Source of the DNA: Polaromonas sp. YR568
GTDB taxonomy: Bacteria; Pseudomonadota; Gammaproteobacteria; Burkholderiales; Burkholderiaceae_C
NCBI GenBank assembly: GCA_945878995.1
Contig: CAMCUN010000032.1
Location: 1 to 42,192 of the forward strand
DNA: 42,192 nucleotides
Direction: 5' to 3'
Within the stretch, counting starts at the first letter, position 1. Each line of letters starts with the position of its first letter. Shown piece after piece: positions 1 to 8,889 of this stretch. The position numbers and the translations under genes are program-made. Below the pieces are notes generated by a model that saw only the letters and a list, made by a program, of their open reading frames with translations, searched no databases and was not told the origin of the DNA.

Positions 1-357
1 ATGTATCGAACAGATCTCATGGTTGGCTTGTCTTTTGTAGATGTGTGTTGCGGACAGTTTGGAATATCCTGGATTTCAAATGGTACTATTTTTGAAGCCT
101 TGGCATCGGCTAAGCCATTACTTACCTGGCGTGATCCTGATCAGTACTCCGATCAAGAGAATCTTTACCCAATTTATAATGCCAATACACCAGAAGAAAT
201 CGCCGCTTCTCTTGAAAATTATCTTGCCAACCGGACACAAGGGAAAGAAATGGGGTTGGAGGGTCTGCTTTGGTACCAAGAGAGGAATGTAAAAAAAACA
301 CTAGAACAATATTGTAAATTTATTTATAAACGTGCGCTAGAACTAAAAAAAATTTAA
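1..357 (+). CDS. Glycosyltransferase, C-terminal part (5' cut by window edge)
   Basis: This is the C-terminal end of a protein whose start lies outside the window; the ATG at base 1 is probably internal. The visible 118 residues contain a Gly/Ser-rich stretch followed by TIFEALASAKPLLTWRD, which resembles the donor-nucleotide-binding region of a GT-B glycosyltransferase (acidic residue, then 'A..KP'). A helical C-terminus follows. The gene precedes a flippase gene on the same strand, so it probably transfers a sugar during surface-polysaccharide repeat-unit assembly at the cytoplasmic face of the inner membrane. Donor and acceptor cannot be told. The GT-B fold is moderately sure, the exact family is not. 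Confidence 0.6.
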   Translation: MYRTDLMVGLSFVDVCCGQFGISWISNGTIFEALASAKPLLTWRDPDQYSDQENLYPIYNANTPEEIAASLENYLANRTQGKEMGLEGLLWYQERNVKKTLEQYCKFIYKRALELKKI

Positions 358-453
358 ATTTTAAATAATTTAGTGTACTTTAAATTTCTTATTATTAATT
401 GCGGACATATCTCTAGAAATTCACAATGCAACGATTCTAACATTTGGTAATCC

Positions 454-1953
454 ATGACTTCTTTGTCACAATGTAAACCAGTCAGCAATTTATCCCAAAG
501 CGGCAGGCTTAATTTTTTATTTCAGGATGTGATAATATATGGTGGCGCAACTGCAATTAGCAGAGCAATGGCTCTGATTACTTTTCCTTTGCTTGCACGA
601 CACTTATCCATTGAAGAATATGGAGTCCTTGATTACTTTCTTGTCTTAGGAAGCTTTCTTTCAATTTTTTTCATTTTTGGTCAGGATTCAGCGGTTGCAC
701 GCTTTTTTTATGAATACGAAGAAACACAAATTCGTCAGCAGTTAGTTTCTCAGTCTTTACTATTTCAATTATTGGGATTGGTTTTATTGTTACCGATGCT
801 CTGGCTAGGTGCCGAGTGGCTCACAACCTTCATGATTGCAGCGCCTGACCGTGTTGAACTCTTTAAATTGGTACTGTTACAGTTACCGTCCCTATTACTG
901 ATAAGCTTTTCTCAAAATCTTCTCAAATGGACCTTTGCCCGAACACGCTTTCTCATAATATCAGTAGGCTTTACAGTAGTGCAAACCAGTTTACTTGTTG
1001 TAGCGATTCAAATTTTTGATGTTGGGATTATGGGCGTGTTGGTGGTCAGTCTAGCGAGTAGCACTGTATTAGGGATACTGGGCCTATTCTTTGTACGCAA
1101 GTGGCTGGTCTGTCCTAAAGACTTAAGTCGTATTCGAGAGATGTTAACCTATTCGATCCCTATTGGGATAGTCTGTATCATTAGTGCGCTCTTGCCGACC
1201 TTGGAGCGTACATTTACCGAATTTTTACTGGGAGCAGATTCATTAGGCCTATATGCCGCTGGCACAAAGGTTGCCATGTTAATGGGACTTTTAGTTAGTG
1301 CATTTCAAATAGCATGGGGACCATTCCATCTATCAATTTATAAAAAAACTGACGCCGTTAATACATATAACTGGGTACTTAAATTATTTGCGCTTGCTGT
1401 GTGTATTGCTGCCTTGTCGCTTGGACTGTTAGCAAAATTTATAATTGTGCTATTGGCATCGGAACGTTATCTTGGTGCGGCAGTTGTGGTATTTCCGCTT
1501 GCGATGGGACTGGCCATACAGGCAACTGGTTGGATCACGGAAATAGGGATTGGTATTTCCAAGCGCTCTTACCTTAATCTATATGCCTTTGGTGTAGCTA
1601 TTCTCTTTACGTTGGGCGGTATTCTGCTCTTCACGCCAATTTTTGGACTACTTGGCGTCGGATTGGGTGTTCTTTCCGGGCAAATCGCCAAAGTATTATT
1701 TGCATCTTGGTTGGGTCAACATGCATACCGACTGCCGTGGAACTACGCCCCTGTCGTAGTCCTAATGTCAATAACCTTGTTAAGTGGTTTTGCAACCGCG
1801 TGGATTACCGAGCATTACGGGATGCTTGTCGGTAATCTGTTCACAGGCGTAATGTTATTACTAACCATAGTCGGAGGTTGGCTGATCTTGTTTTCGGAGG
1901 CTGACAGAATTCTCTTGAAGCTAATGTTTAAGCGACGCTTGTATAATAAATAA
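454..1953 (+). CDS. Polysaccharide flippase, Wzx/MATE-like
   Basis: The 499-residue protein is hydrophobic throughout, with about 12-14 predicted membrane segments. Its N-terminus (residues about 25-60: gene-leading amphipathic part, then GGATAISRAMALITFPLLAR) has the typical start of polysaccharide-biosynthesis flippases of the MVF/MATE superfamily. Such proteins move undecaprenyl-linked oligosaccharide units across the inner membrane for polymerisation by a Wzy-type enzyme. Length matches the family (400-500 residues). The ATG at 454 starts just before the conserved N-terminal region. It lies among glycosyltransferases and about 3.5 kb upstream of an EpsG/Wzy-like gene, which fits a Wzx/Wzy-dependent locus. 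I infer wzx but do not assign the symbol because these genes share little sequence. Confidence 0.85.
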   Translation: MTSLSQCKPVSNLSQSGRLNFLFQDVIIYGGATAISRAMALITFPLLARHLSIEEYGVLDYFLVLGSFLSIFFIFGQDSAVARFFYEYEETQIRQQLVSQSLLFQLLGLVLLLPMLWLGAEWLTTFMIAAPDRVELFKLVLLQLPSLLLISFSQNLLKWTFARTRFLIISVGFTVVQTSLLVVAIQIFDVGIMGVLVVSLASSTVLGILGLFFVRKWLVCPKDLSRIREMLTYSIPIGIVCIISALLPTLERTFTEFLLGADSLGLYAAGTKVAMLMGLLVSAFQIAWGPFHLSIYKKTDAVNTYNWVLKLFALAVCIAALSLGLLAKFIIVLLASERYLGAAVVVFPLAMGLAIQATGWITEIGIGISKRSYLNLYAFGVAILFTLGGILLFTPIFGLLGVGLGVLSGQIAKVLFASWLGQHAYRLPWNYAPVVVLMSITLLSGFATAWITEHYGMLVGNLFTGVMLLLTIVGGWLILFSEADRILLKLMFKRRLYNK

Positions 1954-1990
1954 TTTCAAAAAAGTGAAAATTAAAATATTAGTTAAGAAA

Positions 1991-2520
1991 AATCCCAACC
2001 CAAGTAGGGGGGGATTAATAACATCCCAAGCTTCGACTCTGAATGTAATTGTTATTATCTGTTGCCTTGATTTTTCACTTACTTGCCGATCTTGGCTTCA
2101 TCTCCGTGCATTCCCACCCACTGTGCTGGTAAAATACCCGTCAGTCAAAAACTCCCCACCCCACAACTTCGTCTTCACTTGTGGGCAACACTTGAAAATC
2201 TCACTTGCCGTCACACTTTTGATAATCCTCACTAGCTTGGCCTCGCATTAGAGCGGAACTGATTGCACCAAAAAAATTAACATGATATTTGTCGGTGCCA
2301 ATTTCCAGAAATTCGACCTCATATCTTTTCTCTATGCTGAGGCAGATTTCTTTGAGCACATCGTCAACATCTTTGTCAAATACCCCTCTTCGATACTTCG
2401 CAGTAAATAGCAAATCGTTCATCAGCACCGTCACGTTGTGGCTCCTGTTTATGTATTCGCTCATCTCCCAAGATTACCGTTACGCCCCAAGGGGCGGGGA
2501 ATATACCCCCAGTGACTAAA
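1991..2520 (-). mobile_element. IS200/IS605-family remnant
   Basis: A tnpA remnant is bracketed by hairpin-forming ends. On the promoter-proximal side (2483-2510) there are two adjacent hairpins, CGCCCC-AA-GGGGCG and GGGG-AATATA-CCCC, a form known from left ends of this family. On the other side (1991-2016) AATCCC pairs with GGGATT around a G-rich core. There are no inverted terminal repeats, as expected for HUH single-strand transposition. No tnpB or guide-RNA region is visible. The outer limits are approximate. Confidence 0.7.
2079..2464 (-). pseudogene. tnpA: IS200/IS605 TnpA (Y1 HUH transposase), frameshifted
   Basis: Reading leftward from 2464, the first frame gives the family start (SHNVTVLMNDLLFTAKYRR) and continues to EIGTDKYHVNFF, where the HUH-type histidine motif (usually 'DHVHFL') should be; the second His is replaced by Asn. 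The frame then breaks near 2250. A second frame carries AKLVRIIKSVTASEIFK and a segment ending TDGYFTSTVG, and a third ends with DEAKIGK and a stop at 2079. These three pieces match the order of a normal TnpA of about 130-140 residues. The two frameshifts and the damaged HUH motif mean it cannot transpose by itself. Confidence 0.85.
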
Positions 2521-2548
2521 AGTTATTATTTAAAATTGAAAGAAAAAA

Positions 2549-3379
2549 ATGAACGATTTTTATTCCGAAGTAAAGACTGGTAAACGTTTCGAATTTGGGG
2601 CTAATTGGTCTCATTTTTTAAACGTATTAAACGATGAACGGATTTCACTAGCGGATGCATCGCTTAAATCAATGCTTGGCGTCGATGACCTGAAAGGAAA
2701 GCGTTTTATTGATATTGGCTCTGGAAGCGGCTTGTTCAGTTTGGCGGCACGGCGCTTGGGAGCAAGCGTCCATTCGTTTGATTACGACCCACAATCGGTA
2801 GCCTGCACGGCAGAGCTAAAACAGCGTTTTTTTCCAAACGATAACGACTGGGTTGTCGAGGAAGGTTCGGTACTTGATACAGCCTATCTGCGACGGCTGG
2901 GGCAGTTCGATGTGGTTTATTCTTGGGGTGTATTGCATCACACCGGGGCGATGTGGCAGGCGCTGGAGCATGTGATTCCTTTAGTTGCGGGACAGGGGCG
3001 CTTGTTCATTGCTATCTATAATGATCAGGGCCGGGAGAGCATCACTTGGAATAGAATCAAGAAAGTCTATTGCGCAGCCCCAAATTTAATTAAGAAATTA
3101 ATTGTTGCTTTATGCATGTTGCGTTTATGGGGCCCAACCAGTGTTCGGGATATAATAGCGGGAGACCCTGGGCGGACTTGGCGCACCTATGCCACATTGA
3201 GCGGCCGAGGCATGTCGCCTTGGCGTGACGTGGTAGATTGGGTTGGTGGCTATCCATTCGAAGTTTCTAAACCAGAAGAGGTGTTTGATTTTTTTCATGG
3301 TAGTGGTTTTCAGCTAAACAAATTAACGACATGTGGCGGCGGGTTAGGGTGTAATGAATTTATATTCATTAAGCCATAA
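2549..3379 (+). CDS. Class I SAM-dependent methyltransferase (copy 1 of tandem pair)
   Basis: A 276-residue protein. Residues about 52-75 hold Rossmann motif I (FIDIGSGSGLFSLAARRLGA), followed by an acidic SAM-ribose residue in 'HSFDYD' and a post-motif 'FDVVYSWGVLHHTG', the classic signature of UbiE/UbiG-like methyltransferases. It probably methylates a sugar or another small acceptor during polysaccharide synthesis; the substrate is unknown. The start ATG at 2549 follows a purine-rich GAAAG. The next gene is a near copy: the first two thirds are almost identical in DNA, whereas the C-terminal third, which usually shapes the acceptor site, has diverged strongly. That suggests a different acceptor rather than simple redundancy. 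Confidence 0.85.
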   Translation: MNDFYSEVKTGKRFEFGANWSHFLNVLNDERISLADASLKSMLGVDDLKGKRFIDIGSGSGLFSLAARRLGASVHSFDYDPQSVACTAELKQRFFPNDNDWVVEEGSVLDTAYLRRLGQFDVVYSWGVLHHTGAMWQALEHVIPLVAGQGRLFIAIYNDQGRESITWNRIKKVYCAAPNLIKKLIVALCMLRLWGPTSVRDIIAGDPGRTWRTYATLSGRGMSPWRDVVDWVGGYPFEVSKPEEVFDFFHGSGFQLNKLTTCGGGLGCNEFIFIKP

Positions 3380-3536
3380 GGGTATTGACTTTCAAATCCA
3401 ATCACATTTCTGCTTTGTAATTATTTTTTTGCCAAGCATATGTATTTAAGTTCCAATTAAAATGATTTTAAGTTTAAAAGATCCTAAACATTTTGTAATT
3501 GATGCGAATTTTGTATTATAAAATAGGTATAAAAAA
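3380..3536. other. AT-rich gap between the tandem methyltransferase genes
   Basis: This 157-base gap is very AT-rich and holds no convincing ORF, hairpin or Shine-Dalgarno sequence. It may contain a promoter for the second methyltransferase gene, but no -35/-10 pair stands out. Confidence 0.5.
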
Positions 3537-4337
3537 TTGAGCGAACATAAATCTGAAGTTAAGAGTGGCCAGCGTTTCGAATTTGGGGCGAATTGGGCTC
3601 AGTTTTTATCGGTGTTGAACGATGAACGGATTTCACTAGCTGATGCATCGCTTAAATCAATGCTTGGCGTCGATGACCTGAAGGGAAAGCGTTTTATTGA
3701 TATTGGCTCTGGAAGCGGCTTGTTCAGTCTGGCGGCACGGCGCTTGGGGGCAAGCGTCCATTCGTTTGATTACGACCCACAATCTGTTGCCTGCACGGCA
3801 GAACTAAAACAGCGTTTCTTTCCAAACGATAACAACTGGGTTGTCGAGGAAGGTTCGGTACTTGATACAGCCTATCTGCAACGGCTAGGGAAGTTCGATG
3901 TGGTTTATTCTTGGGGTGTATTGCATCACACCGGGGCGATGTGGCAGGCGCTGGAGCATGTTGTTCCTTTAGTTGCGGAACAGGGGCGCTTGTTCATTGC
4001 TATCTATAACGATCAGGGCTTGGGTAGTCACTATTGGACGTCAGTTAAACGCTTTTATAACAGTGGGTTCATTGGTAAATTATCGATGATCTTGTTGCAT
4101 TTGCCTTATCTCTTTTGCGCGCGTTATGTGGTTCGCCTGCTCTCTGGGCGACTCAATGTTGAGCGAGGCATGTCGCTTTGGTTCGACATGCTGGATTGGC
4201 TGGGTGGCTACCCGTTCGAAGTGGCAACCCCTGAGCAAATGCTGTTTTTTTTCAGGAACAGAGGTTTCGTACTGAATAATTTGAAAACTTGTCGTGGTCG
4301 GCACGGGTGTAATGAGTTTGTATTTATTAAATCATAA
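3537..4337 (+). CDS. Class I SAM-dependent methyltransferase (copy 2 of tandem pair)
   Basis: A 266-residue paralogue of the gene just upstream, with the same motif I (FIDIGSGSGLFSLAARRLGA) and the same 'FDVVYSWGVLHHTG' block. The reading frame begins with TTG at 3537; no ATG lies in frame before the conserved N-terminus (SEHKSEVKSGQRFEFGANW), so TTG is the best start, though no good ribosome site precedes it. The C-terminal third differs from copy 1 but keeps 'GGYPFEV' and a final 'GCNEFVFIK'. Its 3' end overlaps the next glycosyltransferase gene, pointing to translational coupling. The role is probably modification of the glycan; the acceptor is unknown. Confidence 0.82.
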   Translation: MSEHKSEVKSGQRFEFGANWAQFLSVLNDERISLADASLKSMLGVDDLKGKRFIDIGSGSGLFSLAARRLGASVHSFDYDPQSVACTAELKQRFFPNDNNWVVEEGSVLDTAYLQRLGKFDVVYSWGVLHHTGAMWQALEHVVPLVAEQGRLFIAIYNDQGLGSHYWTSVKRFYNSGFIGKLSMILLHLPYLFCARYVVRLLSGRLNVERGMSLWFDMLDWLGGYPFEVATPEQMLFFFRNRGFVLNNLKTCRGRHGCNEFVFIKS

Positions 4338-5472
4338 GCATAACGGTATTGCTCGTATAGCAATTTTCGTCCCGACGCTCCTAGGGGGCGGGGCAGAGCG
4401 GGTGATGATGACGCTTGCGAATGAGTTTGCCGCCAGGGGCTTTGCTGTTGATTTGGTCTTGGCAGTGGCTGAAGGCCCGTATTTGAGCCAATTGTCAGAC
4501 TCTGTGCGTATTGTCGATCTCAAAGCCGGTCGGGTGATAATGGCTTTATGGCCGCTGCTGCGCTACTTGCGTAGCCAACGGCCGGTTGCCATGCTTTCGG
4601 CAATGACTCATTCCAATGTAGTGGCTATTCTTGCCAGGGAGCTGGCGTGTGTCCCGACCAGGCTTGTGGTTTCTGAGCGTTCAACCATCACCGTTGATTC
4701 ATGTATGGCCCACGGAGTCGTGGCGCGCCTGCTTTACGCTTTAGTTCCACTGCTTTATCCCCGTGCCGATGGGATTGTTGCCGTATCGCAGGCGTCCGCT
4801 AACGATCTTGTCGGTTTCGCTGGATTAGCGGCAGCTAGTGTCGAGGCTATCTATAATCCCTTTGATCTTCAGCGTATTAAAATACTGGCAGCAGCGCCGC
4901 TTACACACCACTGGTTTGCCGCTGGACAACCACCGGTAGTTTTGGCCATTGGCCGACTGACAGAGCAAAAAGATTTTTCGAACTTAATTCGTGCTTTCGC
5001 CCGACTTCGTGAGAGTCGTCCGGCGCGACTAATAATTCTTGGGGAAGGCGAATTGAGATCAGAGCTAGAGGCGCAGGGAGTCGCATGCGGCCTGACAATA
5101 GACGATATACAAATGCCGGGCTTTTTAGCCAACCCGTTTGCGTATCTAGCGCACTGCGGAGTATTTGTGCTTTCTTCGCGCTGGGAGGGATTACCCGGCG
5201 TACTTATTGAAGCGATGGCGTGCGGATCACCGGTCGTTGCAACTGATTGTCCTAGTGGGCCACATGAAATTCTGGAGGGCGGGCGCTGGGGAAGTCTTGT
5301 CCCTGTTGGCGATGACGATGCGTTAGTCAAAGCCATTGATACGGCGCTCGCTACTCCCCGCGCCCAGTTGCCCGACGTACGAAAGCGAGCTGCATATTTT
5401 GAACTTGAGCGGGCGGTTGCTAGTTACTTGGCAGTCTTGTTGCCTAGCGGAGACAATTGTGAAATCAGATAG
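4312..5472 (+). CDS. Glycosyltransferase family 4
   Basis: A GT-B glycosyltransferase of about 386 residues. The N-terminal domain carries the glycine loop FVPTLLGGGAERVMMTLA. The C-terminal domain starts near VLAIGRLTEQKDFSNLI and contains the donor site EGLPGVLIEAMACGSPVVAT, in which the two glutamates seven residues apart are the E-x7-E motif of family GT4, followed by DCPSGPHEIL. It should add one sugar to a lipid-linked repeat unit at the inner membrane. I chose the ATG at 4312, inside the end of the methyltransferase gene; a GTG at 4294 would add six residues. The next gene starts within its 3' end. Confidence 0.9.
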   Translation: MSLYLLNHKHNGIARIAIFVPTLLGGGAERVMMTLANEFAARGFAVDLVLAVAEGPYLSQLSDSVRIVDLKAGRVIMALWPLLRYLRSQRPVAMLSAMTHSNVVAILARELACVPTRLVVSERSTITVDSCMAHGVVARLLYALVPLLYPRADGIVAVSQASANDLVGFAGLAAASVEAIYNPFDLQRIKILAAAPLTHHWFAAGQPPVVLAIGRLTEQKDFSNLIRAFARLRESRPARLIILGEGELRSELEAQGVACGLTIDDIQMPGFLANPFAYLAHCGVFVLSSRWEGLPGVLIEAMACGSPVVATDCPSGPHEILEGGRWGSLVPVGDDDALVKAIDTALATPRAQLPDVRKRAAYFELERAVASYLAVLLPSGDNCEIR

Positions 5473-6478
5473 TCACTTGTTACCGCCAGCTTTTCCTGGC
5501 GCAGGCAGAATATCGACATACAGATCTGGTTCAACATGGAATCAAGTTTCCGTCTTTATTTTCTCAGTAGCATATGGATATGTATTATCCAAACTGCCAA
5601 ATAGTTCATTCCACGATTTTAATAATTATTTGGTTGTTGCCGAATTCGCACCGGTTTCTTTGCTGAAGATAATAAATGAGGGATTTTTACCATTCTTGTC
5701 AAATGAACCGATTTGGCTGTTGATTAACACACTGCTAGCTCTTGTCTTTGAACCGGAAGATATAGTCCGGTTAATTATCTTTCTGTCCGCATTTGTGGTC
5801 GCACATGTGACGTTGCGCTCTAACCCAAAAAATTGGATATGGCTACTCCTAATTTTACTTTATTATCCTATTGTAAAGAATTTTTTAGTTCATCTTCGGC
5901 AGGGTGCAGCAATTGCTATTTTTTTATTAGGATGGTTTTCTGTTAGCAGAAATTCGCGAATATTTTTGATTACTTTATCCTCCTTCATCCACTCATCATT
6001 TTTTTTTATTATATTTTTGACTGCTCTATGTAAATTATTTAAGAAATTTAGGTTGGGCGCGGATATTACTATACCTATCTTTATCGCAGCAGGAGGGATA
6101 ATAGGTACTACGCTGATGTTCTTGGCGTCTTTACTTGGCGCGCGACAAGCAGAAGAATATGCATCGATAGACGCCACAAGCAGCGGCCTTGGATTTATAT
6201 TCTGGTCATTGATTTGTGTATTATTTCTGAGTCAAGGGCGAAACTTCGTTAGGCGATATTTATTTGAAATATCATTTTTACTTTTTTATTTGGGCGCCTA
6301 TTTTTTCACTACAGTAACTGCGAGAGTTTTTGATAGTGCCCTATTGTTGGTTCTTCTGGCAGGGCTGGCATTGAATGGTTGGCGACGAATGGTCTATCAA
6401 TCTTCTATGCTTATATTTATGGTATTGATGTGGATAATGCGAGTCGGACAGCCAACTTTTGGCTTTTCCGAATTTTAA
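5459..6478 (+). CDS. EpsG/Wzy-like polysaccharide membrane protein
   Basis: A strongly hydrophobic protein of 339 residues with about 8-10 membrane segments. The N-terminal 'DFNNYL' and 'PIWLLIN' blocks and a central 'NFLVHLRQGAAIAIFLL' resemble the EpsG family, whose members act as polysaccharide polymerases or export partners. The frame is open from 5336, but residues read before 5459 lie inside the glycosyltransferase gene and are not family-like. The GTG at 5459 overlaps that gene by 14 bases and has a GGAGA-type ribosome site just upstream, so I take it as the start. It is the only polymerase candidate in the locus. Codon use is much more AT-rich than in the neighbour upstream. Confidence 0.75.
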   Translation: MKSDSHLLPPAFPGAGRISTYRSGSTWNQVSVFIFSVAYGYVLSKLPNSSFHDFNNYLVVAEFAPVSLLKIINEGFLPFLSNEPIWLLINTLLALVFEPEDIVRLIIFLSAFVVAHVTLRSNPKNWIWLLLILLYYPIVKNFLVHLRQGAAIAIFLLGWFSVSRNSRIFLITLSSFIHSSFFFIIFLTALCKLFKKFRLGADITIPIFIAAGGIIGTTLMFLASLLGARQAEEYASIDATSSGLGFIFWSLICVLFLSQGRNFVRRYLFEISFLLFYLGAYFFTTVTARVFDSALLLVLLAGLALNGWRRMVYQSSMLIFMVLMWIMRVGQPTFGFSEF

Positions 6479-6642
6479 ATATTGTTTTTATATTCTCTAC
6501 CCTGACCGCTGTCTGATTTCGCTGCGAGCCAAGGCAGACGTGTTTCCTTTTGTAATAGAGTCGCTGTAATATTTACTTGTTTATATTTTTTTAATTTCTT
6601 CCTGTGTATCTCTACCTTTTCGTTTCTACTCTAGGAAAATAA
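6479..6642. other. Intergenic gap, nothing recognisable
   Basis: An AT- and pyrimidine-rich gap of 164 bases between the EpsG-like gene and the next glycosyltransferase. I see no ORF, strong hairpin or clear promoter. Confidence 0.5.
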
Positions 6643-7767
6643 ATGTTAGTTTTGCATGTTATTACTGGTCTTACCGATGGTGGGGCGGAGTCCGTTTTAT
6701 TTCGTCTATGTGTAGCAGATACTAGAAATAGGCATCTTGTGATCTCTTTACGGGACTTAGGCAAATACGGTGAGATTCTGAGGACTCTTGGGGTGGTCGT
6801 TCATTGCTTGGAAATGGATAAGGGCAAGATAAGGCTTAGTGATTTATGGAAGCTCGGCAAATTAATTCGCAGCCATCGTCCGGATTTGGTTCAAACTTGG
6901 CTTTATCACGCTGACTTTATTGGTGGGATAGTTGCAAGGATTGTCGGCATTCGTAGAGTTTATTGGGGGTTGCGCAGCACGAATTTGTTTGCTGATGAAA
7001 CTAACCGTTCGACGAGGATTGTGATAAAACTGAATGCATTGCTTTCGTTCTTAGTGCCCAAAAAAATTATAAGTTGTTCCGTAAAGGGTGTGGAAGTTCA
7101 CCAATTATTTGGCTATAGAAAGGATAAGTTCAGTGTTGTTCCAAATGGCTATGATTTGCACCAATTTGCTCCTGATGCAGAAGCTGGTCACACACTTAGG
7201 TTATCCCTTGAAATTCCTGATGGTATTCCCCTGTTGGGAATGGTGGCTCGATTTGACCCTCAGAAGGATCACCTGAATCTTATAAAAGCCTTGGGTTTAC
7301 TAAAGCAAAGCGGTCACTCTTTTTTCTGCGTCTTGATTGGGAGCGGAATGAATGAATACAATATTGAACTCTTGGCTTGGCTTGATTTGTATGGGGTTCG
7401 TGAGCGAGTTTATTTGCTCGGACAACGTAATGATGTGCCAGTTGTTATGAATATGTTGGATCTGCATATCCTTCCGTCAGCTTTTGGCGAAGCTTTTCCA
7501 AATGTACTTTGCGAAGCGATGTCCTGCGGTACACCTTGTATCGCTACTGATGTAGGTGACTCAGCCCTGATCATTGGTGAAACGGGTTGGGTGGTTCCAA
7601 TAAATACACCGCTTGACCTCTCACGTTCAATTTCTTTTGCAATGGATGAAAAACAAAAAAACCCAGATGCATGGGCGCTACGAAAATCGAATGCTCGCCA
7701 ACGGATCCTTGAGAGGTTTAGCATCGAAAAAATGGTTGAAAACTATCATCTAGTATGGGAAAGTTGA
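6643..7767 (+). CDS. Glycosyltransferase family 4
   Basis: A 374-residue GT-B enzyme. The acceptor-domain glycine loop is HVITGLTDGGAESVLFRL. The donor domain begins around LLGMVARFDPQKDHLNLIKA and contains FGEAFPNVLCEAMSCGTP, the E-x7-E donor motif of GT4, followed by 'CIATDVGDSALIIG'. The middle part 'VQTWLYHADFIGGIVAR' is common in family members that build O-antigen or capsule units. The start ATG at 6643 directly precedes the first beta strand. It is the last gene before an IS30 insertion, which separates it from the following methyltransferase gene. Sugar specificity cannot be read from sequence. Confidence 0.9.
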   Translation: MLVLHVITGLTDGGAESVLFRLCVADTRNRHLVISLRDLGKYGEILRTLGVVVHCLEMDKGKIRLSDLWKLGKLIRSHRPDLVQTWLYHADFIGGIVARIVGIRRVYWGLRSTNLFADETNRSTRIVIKLNALLSFLVPKKIISCSVKGVEVHQLFGYRKDKFSVVPNGYDLHQFAPDAEAGHTLRLSLEIPDGIPLLGMVARFDPQKDHLNLIKALGLLKQSGHSFFCVLIGSGMNEYNIELLAWLDLYGVRERVYLLGQRNDVPVVMNMLDLHILPSAFGEAFPNVLCEAMSCGTPCIATDVGDSALIIGETGWVVPINTPLDLSRSISFAMDEKQKNPDAWALRKSNARQRILERFSIEKMVENYHLVWES

Positions 7768-7795
7768 ATAGTTGGTGACTTTTATTGTTATTTTA

Positions 7796-8856
7796 GCGGA
7801 TCCAAGTTCGAAGCGCATCATGCTTAAGTAATTAATGGAAAAACTCTGCGGGTTTTTTATTTTCCAAATTTTTTCTTGGTCTTTTATTCAATCTGTTTTT
7901 AATCATTCCAATTTTCTCGTCGCTGACTGTGGACATGGCTCGTTTCTTTGGAATGTATTGGCGAGTCATGCAGTTGAGGTTTTATTGCTGCCCCGTTCCC
8001 AACATGTAAATGGTCTGGCAAAGTAAGCCGTGCTTTGAAGTTGTTGATCAATATAGGCATTCCCTGCAAACTCTTTGCCGTTGTCAAAGGTCAGCGTTTT
8101 CACCCTTGCCGCCAAAGGCTGGAGCTTGTTAACAATGGATGAGGCGACCAACTCGCAGGTTTTATTGGATACCTTGGCCATCACGGCATACCCGCTTTTG
8201 CGATCGACAATCGTCATAACAGCCCCTTTGTGTCTGACAGCAATGTCGGTGTCGCATTCCCAATGACCCACTTATTTCCCCGCTTCAATGTGCAAGGGCC
8301 GCTCGATCAAAGGAAGGCCGTCTATTGGGGATTTTTTCTATCCGGTCCTGGCCACCTTCATAACGCTTACTCTTTTGCATCTGTCAGCGCAAGTTCCTCC
8401 AAAGCGTCCCTTCTTGAGTTTTGTCGGTATAAACACGCTTGTAAACCGTCTCATGGTTGTTGGGCCGCTGTCTCGCAATCTGCTCCGGGCTCCATTGCAA
8501 TTGCAGCAGCAACTGAGCTAGTTCATTCACCCATGCTGGCACCGTATTGGCGTTGCGGCTGTTCTGCTCTCGATCAGAAGTCAACTCACAAGCCTGCTTG
8601 GGGCGGTAACCGCGGGAGCAAGTGTTGCGGCTCAATTCCCGACTGATGGTAGAGTTTGCCGGTTCAGCAGTTTGGCTATTTGAGACTGATCGTGTCCGGC
8701 TTTCATGAGGGCGTGAATCTGATATCCTTCAGCTTGGCTGAGGTTTTTGTAGGTCATGGGTAACTTCGACTGCCAGGTCAAGTAGACTTGAATTCTAAAC
8801 ATCCTCAGCCACCCAACCATCAGTTATGTAAAGTTGCACTTCGTGCTTGAATCCAC
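7796..8856 (-). mobile_element. IS30-family insertion sequence, decayed
   Basis: The element spans about 1.06 kb, the usual IS30 size. Imperfect inverted ends are visible: bases 7796-7819 match the reverse complement of 8833-8856 at 18 of 24 positions, including the shared block CGAAG. Between them lies a frameshifted transposase gene on the minus strand. It sits between two polysaccharide genes. I did not find a clear target-site duplication. Confidence 0.8.
7832..8757 (-). pseudogene. IS30-family transposase, multiple frameshifts
   Basis: Read on the minus strand, the N-terminal helix-turn-helix part begins at 8757 (MTYKNLSQAEGYQIHALMKA, then GHDQSQIAKLL), which is the typical IS30 start. 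The frame breaks near 8655 and resumes with SRNTCSRGYRPKQA and LQWSPEQIARQRP, breaks again near 8385, and resumes with the catalytic domain (MGHWECDTDIAVRHKGAVMT, then TFDNGKEFAGN, holding the first two DDE aspartates). A last shift near 7970 leads to RQYIPKKRAMSTVSDEKIG and NRLNKRPRKNLE, ending at 7832. All parts appear in normal order, so this is one decayed gene and not functional. Confidence 0.92.
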
Positions 8857-8889
8857 CCTTTTTTTAAAAATTTTGGCTCTACAGAAAAA

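Noticed and set aside
1964..2251. A 95-codon plus-strand frame after the flippase gene
   Set aside because: It overlaps the IS200/IS605 tnpA remnant on the other strand, which has the family motifs.
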